From the NCBI GenBank assembly GCA_964486395.1, contig CAZALP010000015.1, forward strand, positions 1 to 13,483: a stretch of DNA of 13,483 nt, given 5' to 3'. Of the stretch, positions 6,719 through 13,481 are shown in pieces; within the stretch, counting starts at the first letter, position 1; every line of letters starts with the position of its first letter. The notes beneath the pieces are model-generated. The model worked only from the letters and a program-made list of their open reading frames with translations. It was not told where the DNA came from and made no database searches. The translations under genes and the position numbers were made by a program. This stretch comes from CAYYJV01 sp964486395 (GTDB taxonomy: Bacteria > Patescibacteriota > Minisyncoccia > Minisyncoccales > MHMH01).

Positions 6719-7917
6719 TGAACCATAGAGATGGCAAAAAATCCCACTGCACCTCCGATCAACAACATGATAACGGGCTCAATAATAGAAGCCAGATTTT
6801 TGGTGACGTTGGTCACTTCTTCTTCGTAAAAATCGGCGAGCTTTTGCAGAATTTCGGAAGTTTGGCCCGTTTCTTCGCCCACTTCCATCATTTGAATCAC
6901 GGTCAAGGGATAAAGTTCGCGGCAGGGCCTGAGGGCCTCCGAAAGCCTTTGCCCCTTTTTTACTTTTTCAATTGACTCTACCAAAGCCTGCCGAAAATAA
7001 TAATTATTAAGAGTCCCGGAAACTATTTGCAGTGCCCTAACCAAAGGCGTGCCGGCTGCAATTAAAGAAGAGAGGGTTCTGAGCATGTAAGCTGCGTTGG
7101 TTTTTTTTATCAAATTTGAAATAACCGGAATTTTCAAGCTAAAAATATCCCAGGTCTTTTTACCCGATTTGGTTTTTAAAATGAACCTGACGGCAATTAT
7201 AAGAATAAAAACAAGTAAAATTGCCAGATACCATTTCTCTGACAAAAAAGTGCCTAGGGCAATAACAATCTTGGTGGTAAAAGGAAGCTCGACCTTCAAT
7301 TCATTGAAAGTTTCGGCAAGTTTGGGCACCACCATTACCAGCATTAAAACTCCGATGCCCATCATAGCGGCAATAATGACCGCGGGGTACATCATTGCTC
7401 CTTTTATTTTAGTCCTCAAGTCATTTTCCCTCTCCATTTGACGAACTAAAATTCCCAGGTTCTTTTCTAAAGTACCAGACTCCTCCCCCACCTTAACCAC
7501 GCTGCAGAAAAGATTGGAAAAAACATCAGGATATTCCGACAACGCTTCGGAAAAGCTTTTCCCTTTCACTATTTCATCGGCTATTTTCAACAAGGCCTTT
7601 TTGAATCTCCTGTTTTGCGACTGCGAGGACAGGGTCTGCAGGGTCTTGGGAAGAGAAACGCCGGCTGAAATCATCACCTGAAGATTTCTGGCAAACATCA
7701 TTTTCTCTTTCAGAGAAACTTTTCCCAAAAAAGGTATTAACTGCCACCAATTTTCCAAAGACATCCTTTTCTCTCTTTTTTCTTCTACTACGGCGGAAAT
7801 TAAAACATATCCTTCTTCACGAAGAATCCTGGCTAATTGGTGCTCGTCTCTGGCTTCCCGCGTGCCGGATTTCGACTTTCCTTTTAAGGACTTCGCGGTA
7901 TAAAAATATTTAGACAC
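6688..7917 (-). CDS. pilC: Type IV pilus inner-membrane platform protein PilC
   Basis: A 409-residue PilC/GspF-family protein with two homologous T2SF domains. The first ends with VGEESGTL (143-150) and the second with VGEETGQT (346-353), the hallmark repeat of the family. Three membrane segments are visible (about 173-199, 229-247 and 376-398). PilC is the rotor-like platform that PilB turns to add pilins. The open frame runs upstream into pilB, but the family N-terminus (KYFYTAKSLKGK, normally right after the start) begins at a GTG at 7917-7915, giving MSKYFYTAK. This start is 46 bases after the pilB stop, and a small AGACA/TGTCT hairpin (7912-7925) overlaps it. Length and motifs are those of intact PilC proteins. 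Confidence 0.93.
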   Translation of the reverse strand: MSKYFYTAKSLKGKSKSGTREARDEHQLARILREEGYVLISAVVEEKREKRMSLENWWQLIPFLGKVSLKEKMMFARNLQVMISAGVSLPKTLQTLSSQSQNRRFKKALLKIADEIVKGKSFSEALSEYPDVFSNLFCSVVKVGEESGTLEKNLGILVRQMERENDLRTKIKGAMMYPAVIIAAMMGIGVLMLVMVVPKLAETFNELKVELPFTTKIVIALGTFLSEKWYLAILLVFILIIAVRFILKTKSGKKTWDIFSLKIPVISNLIKKTNAAYMLRTLSSLIAAGTPLVRALQIVSGTLNNYYFRQALVESIEKVKKGQRLSEALRPCRELYPLTVIQMMEVGEETGQTSEILQKLADFYEEEVTNVTKNLASIIEPVIMLLIGGAVGFFAISMVQPMYAMLGAM

Positions 7918-7925
7918 AATTGTCT
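7912..7925. repeat. Small hairpin over the pilC GTG start
   Basis: AGACA at 7912-7916 and TGTCT at 7921-7925 flank a four-base loop, and the proposed GTG start (7915-7917) lies in the stem. With a non-ATG start and no strong ribosome-binding site, this could lower PilC translation relative to PilB. The stem is only five base pairs, so it may be chance. Confidence 0.4.
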
Positions 7926-7963
7926 TAAATGAATATTCTTTCGTGTTTCGTGCTTCAAATTTG

Positions 7964-9709
7964 TTATTCAATAATGACGCGGAGCACTTCCTCAATGGAA
8001 GTAATACCCTGAGCTGCTTTGATGAAGCCGTCCTCCACCATAGTGACCATTCCTTCTTTCTGGGCCTGTTTCCGAATTTGATCCGAAGCGGCACTCTTGG
8101 TAATTAATTCTTTAATCGACTCGGTCACGGGCAACACTTCAAAAATCCCAATCCGTCCTTTGTACCCCTCCGAACATTCCCGGCTCTGTTTGGGGCGGTA
8201 AAAAGGAATATCCTTAAGAGTTTCCCGGGCTTTGATTATTTTCTCCTCTTTAAGAATTTTCAAAATCCTTTCGGGGTCGCAATATTTAGATATATTTTTA
8301 AGGTCTGACTCTTTTAAATAATATTTTTCTTTTTCTTTGCAGAGCTTTTTCACTAATCTTTGGGCTAAAACCACGTTGAGGGTAGAGGAAATCAAAAAAG
8401 GTTCGGCTTTCATATCGATCAACCGGGGAATGGTACCAGCGGCATCAGTGGTATGAAGAGTAGAAAGCACCAAGTGCCCCGTCAAAGCAGCATTAATTGC
8501 CAGACCGGCCGTCTCATTGTCCCTAATTTCCCCCACCATGATAATATCGGGGTCTTGCCTGACCAAAGCCCGAAGGCCGTTGGCAAAAGTCAAACCTATC
8601 TTGGGTTTTACCTGGGTTTGATTGACTCTGGGCATGCGATACTCAATCGGATCTTCAATGGTGGAAATATTTACTCCGGGATCGTTTAAAATTTCCATCA
8701 TTGAATAAAGAGTGGTGGTTTTCCCAGAGCCCGTGGGACCTGTTACTAAAATCATACCCACGGGTTTTTTAAGATTATCCTGGACTTTCTCCAGGGCTTC
8801 CCCCCGCAAACCTAATTCCTCCAAACTCAAAGCTTTGGCGGTTTCCGACAACAGGCGCATGACTATTTTTTCTCCTGCCATTACCGGCAAAATGGAAACA
8901 CGAAGAGAATACTTGTATTCTTCCGTTTCAATCTTGAACCTGCCGTCTTGAGGAAGACGGTGCTCGTCAAGTTTTAGATTGGCCAAAACCTTAATTCTAG
9001 CCACAATTCCCGAACTGACTTGAGCGGGAAGGGTCATGGCGTCTCTTAAAACGCCGTCAATCCTATATCTAACCAAAACCTCTTTTTCTGCAGGCTCAAT
9101 ATGAATATCAGAAGCCCTCTCTAAAATGGCGTGCTTAATTAAAGTGTCGACAATCCTGATTACCGGCAATTCTTGAGCCTTTTTTTCCAGTTCGGCTTTT
9201 TCTTCGGGCCCCTTCTCCTCCACCGGCTTTATTTCTCCCGCCTTTTTCTTGATTATTTCTCCAAATTCTGCCTCCAGAGTCTTCTGGTACTGCTTTAAAA
9301 CATTTTTGATGCTTTCCGGCGTAGTCAAGCGAGGAAGAATCTTAAAACCAGCTTTCTTTTTAATAAATTCGATGGTCTGCAGGTCTTCTGGGTCAAGCAT
9401 GGCTACCTCCAAGCTCTTGCCGCTTTTCCTGAAAGCTACGATATTATGAGATTTGGCGACGGGCTCGGGAATGATTTTTAAAACTTCTGGAGGAATTTTT
9501 TCTTTTTCTAAATTGATAAAGGGAATGCCCAGAATATAGGCTTCCATTTTCAACAATTCCTCTTGGGAGATGACATCATCCGAAACCAAAACGTCGCCCA
9601 CTCTTTGATGGGTCTTTTTGGCTTTTTTCTGAGCCTGTTCAAACTGCTTCCTGGTTACCAAACCCGCATCAAGCAAAAAAGCTCTAAGTTGTTGCTCTTC
9701 AATGCGCAT
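7964..9709 (-). CDS. pilB: Type IV pilus assembly ATPase PilB
   Basis: A 581-residue PilB/GspE-family hexameric ATPase that drives pilus extension. An N-terminal MshEN-type domain (about 1-150) is followed by a charged linker (about 150-180) and the ATPase core: Walker A GPTGSGKT (324-331), Asp box IEDPIEY (351-357), Walker B region PDIIMVGEIRD (387-397) and His box GHLVLSTLHT (411-420). The C-terminal tetracysteine zinc region is incomplete: Cys457 and Cys512 remain, but their partners are Lys460 and Ser509, and an extra Cys477 lies between. In the MshEN half-motifs, residues that are usually Gly are replaced (LRAFLLDAGLV, RVGDVLVSDDVI). The ATG at 9709 comes two bases after the receiver gene's stop, with GGTGA upstream. 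Retraction ATPases (PilT) lack such an N-terminal domain, so PilB is the better call. Confidence 0.96.
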   Translation of the reverse strand: MRIEEQQLRAFLLDAGLVTRKQFEQAQKKAKKTHQRVGDVLVSDDVISQEELLKMEAYILGIPFINLEKEKIPPEVLKIIPEPVAKSHNIVAFRKSGKSLEVAMLDPEDLQTIEFIKKKAGFKILPRLTTPESIKNVLKQYQKTLEAEFGEIIKKKAGEIKPVEEKGPEEKAELEKKAQELPVIRIVDTLIKHAILERASDIHIEPAEKEVLVRYRIDGVLRDAMTLPAQVSSGIVARIKVLANLKLDEHRLPQDGRFKIETEEYKYSLRVSILPVMAGEKIVMRLLSETAKALSLEELGLRGEALEKVQDNLKKPVGMILVTGPTGSGKTTTLYSMMEILNDPGVNISTIEDPIEYRMPRVNQTQVKPKIGLTFANGLRALVRQDPDIIMVGEIRDNETAGLAINAALTGHLVLSTLHTTDAAGTIPRLIDMKAEPFLISSTLNVVLAQRLVKKLCKEKEKYYLKESDLKNISKYCDPERILKILKEEKIIKARETLKDIPFYRPKQSRECSEGYKGRIGIFEVLPVTESIKELITKSAASDQIRKQAQKEGMVTMVEDGFIKAAQGITSIEEVLRVIIE

Positions 9710-9711
9710 TT

Positions 9712-10080
9712 TTATTCACCGAGGGCTTTTTTAATTTTGCTAATTACTTCTTCCAAAGTATAATTTGCCTTTACGAGATAAGTGGTAGCTCCCAGTTCCA
9801 GGGCTTTTTCCACGTCTGCCGTACCTTCTAAATTAGTCAGCACAATGATGGGGATGTCTTTTGTTTCCGCATCGGATTTAATATTTTTCAAAACCTCAAA
9901 TCCGTGCATTTTGGGCAAAATCAAATCAAGCAAAATCAAATCGGGTTTCTGGCTTTTAGCCAACTTCAAACCTTCTTCACCGTTCAGGGCAGAGACCATC
10001 TCATAGCCCTCTTGTTTAAAGATGTCTCCAAAAGTCTTTTGGAGGGCGAATTCGTCTTCGATGAACAATATTTTCTTCAT
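9712..10080 (-). CDS. Stand-alone CheY-like response regulator
   Basis: A 122-residue single receiver domain with no output domain. The acidic pair is E8-D9 (IEDE), the phosphoacceptor is Asp52 in LILLDLILPK, the switch threonine is Thr82 in IIVLTN and the conserved lysine is Lys104 in YLVKAN, so phosphotransfer chemistry should be intact. The start MKKILFIEDE at 10080 is canonical; a longer reading from 10233 overlaps the kinase gene and adds an unrelated low-complexity extension, so I reject it. It lies two bases before pilB and after a histidine kinase gene. As it has no DNA-binding domain, it probably acts by protein contact, and PilB or another pilus motor component is the obvious candidate by position (inference). 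Confidence 0.93.
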   Translation of the reverse strand: MKKILFIEDEFALQKTFGDIFKQEGYEMVSALNGEEGLKLAKSQKPDLILLDLILPKMHGFEVLKNIKSDAETKDIPIIVLTNLEGTADVEKALELGATTYLVKANYTLEEVISKIKKALGE

Positions 10081-10105
10081 AGAATCTAACACTAATACAC
10101 GAATT

Positions 10106-10164
10106 GGCACCAATGTCACGAATAAAATATTGGTGTCATTTGTGTAAACATTGATGAATTGGTG
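10106..10164. repeat. Intergenic palindromic/word-repeat element between kinase and receiver genes
   Basis: CACCAAT at 10108-10114 is the exact complement of ATTGGTG at 10129-10135, and the stem extends outward through a wobble pair and a G-C pair. A second ATTGGTG (10158-10164) could pair with the same arm. On the minus strand the junction reads as a chain of related seven-base words: ATTCGTG, ATTGGTG, ATTCGTG, ATTAGTG. The 128-base gap between the kinase stop and the receiver start has no other recognisable content. Confidence 0.65.
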
Positions 10165-10208
10165 TTGTTTAATTAGTAATTTAAATAAAATGTCGACCTG
10201 TTTATTTT

Positions 10209-11156
10209 TTATTTTGTCGGGAGTGTGAACCAAAAAGTGGTTCCTTCTCCTTCCTTGGATTCAAACCAAATTTTGCCTCCTGATTTTTCAATGATGGACT
10301 TGGCGATATAAAGGCCCAGTCCGGATCCCTGTGTTTGGTGCCTCATTGCATTCATAGAGCGAAAGAACTTCTGGAAAATGCGCCTTTGGTCTTCTTGAGG
10401 TATTCCCACTCCGGTATCTTTTATCTTAAAAAGTAGCTTGTTATCCTTCTTGTCGATTTTAATCTCAATTTCTCCTCCGCCTTTAATGTAGCGGATGGCA
10501 TTATCCAATAAATTCTCAATGACCGATTTGATTCGGGAAGTATCGGCTGTCACCTGAGGAAGGGATTTTTCAGCCTGAAAATTTATCTCAACATTGGAAG
10601 CGGAAGCATAGGGCTTGTATTTTTCAATGATTTCTTCGGTCAATTTTGCCAAAGAAAAACTACTTTTTTGAAAAGGAAGACGCCCCTGCTCGATTCTTGA
10701 AACAGTCAAAAGATCTGACACTAACTCCCCCATTCTTTGGGTGTTATCCGTTAAAATCTTCAGATACTCTGCCTGCTTTTTCTCGATTTTCCCCAAGCGA
10801 CCCGAGTTCAAAAGCTCTATTGACCACTTTAAATTAGAAAGGGGGGAACGTAGTTGATGAGAAACAATGCTGATGAATTCTGACTTCATCCGGTTGGCTT
10901 CGGCAATTCTTTCCAGACTCCTGATGATGGTAAAACTCAAAGTAAACAGGAGTATGCTCAACAAAAGCACAATCAAGGCTACCAAGGAAGGATCTTTCAC
11001 ATAACGGGTGCCTAACAAGTAAGTAACAATGGCGGTAATGCCAATGGCAATTCCCATTATCAAAAAAAGGAACTGAGGGCATTGCCAAAGAGAAAGGCCG
11101 TATTTTTTGCACTGGGGGAAAATATTCAGTTGGTCCATAGCTTCTTTAAAAGTCAT
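10209..11156 (-). CDS. Membrane histidine kinase without a recognisable sensor domain
   Basis: A 315-residue kinase counted from the ATG at 11156. Two membrane helices (about residues 28-49 and 57-78) are joined by a loop of only about ten residues, so there is no extracytoplasmic sensor and no PAS, GAF or HAMP domain. The HisKA helix carries His100 in SHQLRSPLS, followed by a complete HATPase domain: N box ENLLDNAIRY (214-223), G1 DTGVGIP (247-253), F box FQKFF and G2 GSGLGL (277-282). It should autophosphorylate and pass phosphate to the neighbouring receiver. Sensing may occur in the membrane or through a partner. A -10-like TAGAAT ends seven bases before the ATG, giving a probably leaderless mRNA. 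A longer reading from 11186 is unlikely because it would start upstream of that promoter. Confidence 0.9.
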   Translation of the reverse strand: MTFKEAMDQLNIFPQCKKYGLSLWQCPQFLFLIMGIAIGITAIVTYLLGTRYVKDPSLVALIVLLLSILLFTLSFTIIRSLERIAEANRMKSEFISIVSHQLRSPLSNLKWSIELLNSGRLGKIEKKQAEYLKILTDNTQRMGELVSDLLTVSRIEQGRLPFQKSSFSLAKLTEEIIEKYKPYASASNVEINFQAEKSLPQVTADTSRIKSVIENLLDNAIRYIKGGGEIEIKIDKKDNKLLFKIKDTGVGIPQEDQRRIFQKFFRSMNAMRHQTQGSGLGLYIAKSIIEKSGGKIWFESKEGEGTTFWFTLPTK

Positions 11157-11163
11157 CAGTTTT

Positions 11164-11191
11164 ATTCTACCACAATTGCCAATCAAGTAAA
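11164..11191 (-). promoter_or_regulatory. Candidate promoter of the kinase-pilus operon
   Basis: On the minus strand TTTACT (11191-11186, four of six matches to the -35 consensus) and TAGAAT (11169-11164, five of six matches to -10) are separated by 16 bases. Transcription would start almost on the ATG at 11156, so the message would be leaderless. This is the only promoter-like pair I see for the series. Confidence 0.45.
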
Positions 11192-11193
11192 AA

Positions 11194-11199
11194 TATAGT
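11194..11199 (+). promoter_or_regulatory. Candidate -10 element of the glycosyltransferase gene
   Basis: TATAGT (five of six matches to -10) lies 12 bases before the ATG at 11212 in the divergent gap. No convincing -35 is placed 16-18 bases upstream, and no Shine-Dalgarno sequence precedes the ATG. Transcription would begin a few bases before the start codon, so this transcript too would have almost no leader. Confidence 0.3.
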
Positions 11200-11211
11200 A
11201 AATTAGGTAAT

Positions 11212-13251
11212 ATGAATCACGAATTAGAGAATAACACAAACAAGTTAGTGTCGGTAATTATCCCGGCCTACAACGAAAAGAAATTAATAGAGAAAGCCCT
11301 GCTTTCTCTAAAAAGACAAAGCTACAAGCCGATTGAAATAATCGTAGTATACAGGGGAAACGATCAAACGGCAGAAATTGCCAAAAAATATACAGAGCGG
11401 GTTTTCCTTGCTAAAGAAAAGGGGGCCTCTCGAGCAAGAAATTTGGGGGCGAAAAAAGCCCGGGGGCAATATTTGGTTTTTTTGGATGCCGACTCCGAGT
11501 TGAGCAAAAACACCATTCAAAATGTAGTCAGTTTTTTAGATCAAGGGTATGCCGGAGGAACAGCTAAAATAGTCTATAAAAGCAAAGATTATAAAATAAA
11601 GGGTGCGGAAATCCTGCAAAATTTCTGTCTAAATCGCTGGGGAGTCTGTTTGTGCCCGTTTATATATACAACCAAAGAAATTTTTGAAAAAAGCGGGGGA
11701 TGGCCGGAATCAATAGAATTCGGGGAAGATATGAACTTTCTAAAAAGACTTTCCAGGTTTGGAGGGTTAAAATATGACCATAACTCCCAAGTTTTAACAT
11801 CTCCCCGGAGATTTATTAGAAAAAAAGACTATTTTTATGCAATCTTGGGGGGAGTTTTGGTCTTAGGAGGAGTAAAAAATCTCCCCTTCTATGCAATTCG
11901 AGACGTAGAGGAAATAAAAAGAAAAGAACCCAAGATTAAATCTCTGTTCAATAAAAGGATTTCTCTTCCCCCAAAAACCCAGCGTTTTTTCTTAAGCATG
12001 ATAGATAAAAAGAGATTCAGAAAGTTTTTTGAAAATTATAAAAACGTGTTAAAGGTGTGGCAACAACATATTGAAGTAAAAAGGCGCAAAACCAGGATTC
12101 CTCTAATAATTTGGGGCGTTACCAAAACAATTTTTCTTTCTCTGTGGATTTTAGCTGGTTTTTGGATTTGGCAAAAAACAGGAATCTGGGGAATCATCCC
12201 CTTCGGTATAATGTTTTTCTTCTTTCAAATTACCGACTTTTGGAACCAATTCTTAATCAACAAAGCCGTAAAAAGCCTGGAAGCAATCGCTAAAGAAAAA
12301 ACAAGTTTAAAAGATAAAAATTTGATTTCCGAAAAAATCTGGCAATTGGAAACAAAGCGCAGTCTCTTTACCGCCATTTTCTATCTTCTAAAGAGGACCG
12401 GCCTCAATAAAATTCCAAAGTATTCTCCCCAAAAAGAACTCGCCGACATCGGGCCTCTTTGGATAGGAAAACACGTTGGTTTGATGCTGAGCCTCCTTTA
12501 CAGAATTTTATATTATTTCTTTTATGGCCATTACTGGCTAAGCCAAACGAGGTTTAAAGGCAAAACGCCGAAGAACTTACCAACCTGGGCGCTTCTGAAA
12601 TCGCCGATAATGAAAGAATTTCAAGAAAAAGGCGTATTTTTGGGAGCAGATATCGGCTGCGGAGACGGTCAAGTAATAAAAATGCTGGCTCTTTATTGTA
12701 AAAAGAAGAGTTGGCCGGTGGTATTCTTTGGCATAGACACTCAATCTGATATAATTGAAACGGCCCTCCAAAAACTTCAAAAAAATAAGTTGACGGTCTT
12801 CAAGCATACCGAGGGCAGGGTTGATATTGACAAATTAATCAATTTGACTAAAAAAGGGGGGGAGCCCGTAATTTATCTTATTAACACTCGCTTTGAGAAA
12901 ATTTCTCAGCTTTTCCAGCCGAATTCTTTGGATTTAATCTTTCTTATTAACAGTAAGCATCACCTCGAAGAAGCCTGGAATGACGGCGGCCAAAAAGCAA
13001 TTGAGAAAATAAGCAAGCATTGGCTCGTATTGGATGAAAAGAGATGCTGGACTCCCTTTATTTTGGTTTATACGGTCGGCTGGTTCATTTCGCGGATTTT
13101 AATCTGTGAAGCCGAAGATTCGCTATTGAGTATGCACACCCCCGAAGAATGGGCTTCCCAAAATATCAAAACAATCGAAACATTTCCTGCGCTTATCTGG
13201 GCGATGTCTGATTCTTTATACAATCTTTTAAAACAGGAGGGAACAAAGTAA
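11212..13251 (+). CDS. Glycosyltransferase family 2 - SAM methyltransferase membrane fusion protein
   Basis: A 679-residue protein with three parts. Residues 12-230 form a GT-A glycosyltransferase family 2 domain: VSVIIPAYNE (13-22), the metal/sugar-nucleotide DAD motif (92-94) and the catalytic-type GED (171-173). Residues about 298-341 contain two hydrophobic membrane helices, and another hydrophobic segment lies at about 421-440. Residues about 470-640 form a Rossmann methyltransferase with the SAM-binding motif ADIGCGDGQ (479-487), the acidic motif-II region FGIDTQ (506-511) and the later strand SLDLIFLINSKHHLEE (572-587). It probably transfers a sugar to a lipid-linked or surface acceptor and methylates the product or a related sugar; substrate and order are unknown. 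The frame is uninterrupted, so the fusion is not an obvious assembly frameshift. It is divergent from the pilus operon and followed by tRNAs. Confidence 0.8.
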   Translation: MNHELENNTNKLVSVIIPAYNEKKLIEKALLSLKRQSYKPIEIIVVYRGNDQTAEIAKKYTERVFLAKEKGASRARNLGAKKARGQYLVFLDADSELSKNTIQNVVSFLDQGYAGGTAKIVYKSKDYKIKGAEILQNFCLNRWGVCLCPFIYTTKEIFEKSGGWPESIEFGEDMNFLKRLSRFGGLKYDHNSQVLTSPRRFIRKKDYFYAILGGVLVLGGVKNLPFYAIRDVEEIKRKEPKIKSLFNKRISLPPKTQRFFLSMIDKKRFRKFFENYKNVLKVWQQHIEVKRRKTRIPLIIWGVTKTIFLSLWILAGFWIWQKTGIWGIIPFGIMFFFFQITDFWNQFLINKAVKSLEAIAKEKTSLKDKNLISEKIWQLETKRSLFTAIFYLLKRTGLNKIPKYSPQKELADIGPLWIGKHVGLMLSLLYRILYYFFYGHYWLSQTRFKGKTPKNLPTWALLKSPIMKEFQEKGVFLGADIGCGDGQVIKMLALYCKKKSWPVVFFGIDTQSDIIETALQKLQKNKLTVFKHTEGRVDIDKLINLTKKGGEPVIYLINTRFEKISQLFQPNSLDLIFLINSKHHLEEAWNDGGQKAIEKISKHWLVLDEKRCWTPFILVYTVGWFISRILICEAEDSLLSMHTPEEWASQNIKTIETFPALIWAMSDSLYNLLKQEGTK

Positions 13252-13263
13252 AGGGAGATGGTG

Positions 13264-13269
13264 TATAAA
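13264..13269 (+). promoter_or_regulatory. Weak candidate -10 for the tRNA cluster
   Basis: TATAAA lies seven bases before the mature 5' end of tRNA-Pro. No -35 match is found at the right distance, and no terminator separates the fusion gene from the tRNAs, so read-through from the upstream gene is an equally good explanation. Confidence 0.25.
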
Positions 13270-13276
13270 ATTTTAA

Positions 13277-13347
13277 CGGGGTGTCGTATAGTGGTAGTAC
13301 GTGCGCTTTGGGAGCGTACAGTCCCAGTTCGATTCTGGGCACCCCGA
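13277..13347 (+). tRNA. tRNA-Pro (anticodon TGG)
   Basis: A complete cloverleaf. The acceptor stem is CGGGGTG pairing with CACCCCG, the D arm contains AGTGGTAG, the anticodon stem is TGCGC/GCGTA around the loop TTTGGGA with anticodon TGG, the variable loop has four bases and the T arm is CCCAG-TTCGATT-CTGGG. The discriminator is A, and C1-G72 fits bacterial proline tRNAs. The 3' CCA is not encoded and must be added after transcription. Confidence 0.95.
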
Positions 13348-13384
13348 ATAACAAAATTTAGGTGGGTGAAAGAGCGAGAGATTT

Positions 13385-13408
13385 CCAGTTCGGGTCTGGG
13401 TGCCCCGA
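13385..13408 (+). pseudogene. tRNA remnant: partial copy of the tRNA-Pro 3' end
   Basis: These 24 bases match the last 24 bases of the tRNA-Pro gene (13324-13347) at 20 positions, including the T arm core CCAGTTCG, TCTGGG and the acceptor end CCCCGA with the A discriminator. The bases before it (from about 13355) form no D or anticodon arm and no matching 5' acceptor strand, so it is not a functional tRNA by eye. It is most simply a decayed duplicate or a recombination scar at a tRNA 3' end. Confidence 0.65.
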
Positions 13409-13409
13409 C

Positions 13410-13481
13410 GCGGGCGTAGTATAGCGGCTATTATTTCTCCCTTCCAAGGAGAAGAGGGCGGTTCGAATCCGCTCGCCCGCT
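13410..13481 (+). tRNA. tRNA-Gly (anticodon TCC)
   Basis: A complete cloverleaf. The acceptor stem is GCGGGCG pairing with CGCCCGC, the anticodon stem is TCTCC/GGAGA around the loop CTTCCAA with anticodon TCC, and the T arm is GGCGG-TTCGAAT-CCGCT. The discriminator is T, usual for glycine tRNAs. The window ends in TCC, so an encoded CCA may begin here but cannot be confirmed. It starts one base after the tRNA remnant. Confidence 0.93.

Noticed and set aside
6667..6975. Plus-strand open frame of 102 codons opposite pilC
   Set aside because: It is antisense to the clearly coding PilC C-terminus and starts inside a palindrome; its His-rich translation has no recognisable domain.
7918..8094. Extended start of pilC at 8094 inside pilB
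   Set aside because: The extra 59 residues overlap pilB in another frame and match nothing in PilC; the family N-terminus begins at the GTG at 7917.
8453..9449. Several plus-strand open frames opposite pilB
   Set aside because: They are antisense shadows of a strongly conserved coding region.
10191..10196. TCGACA as a -35 of an internal promoter before the receiver gene
   Set aside because: No acceptable -10 lies 15-18 bases downstream on the minus strand.
10081..10233. Extended start of the receiver gene at 10233
   Set aside because: It would overlap the kinase gene end and translate an intergenic word-repeat region; MKKILFIEDE at 10080 is a canonical receiver start.
11157..11186. Longer start of the histidine kinase at 11186
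   Set aside because: It would begin upstream of the candidate -10 element and adds ten residues with no family resemblance.
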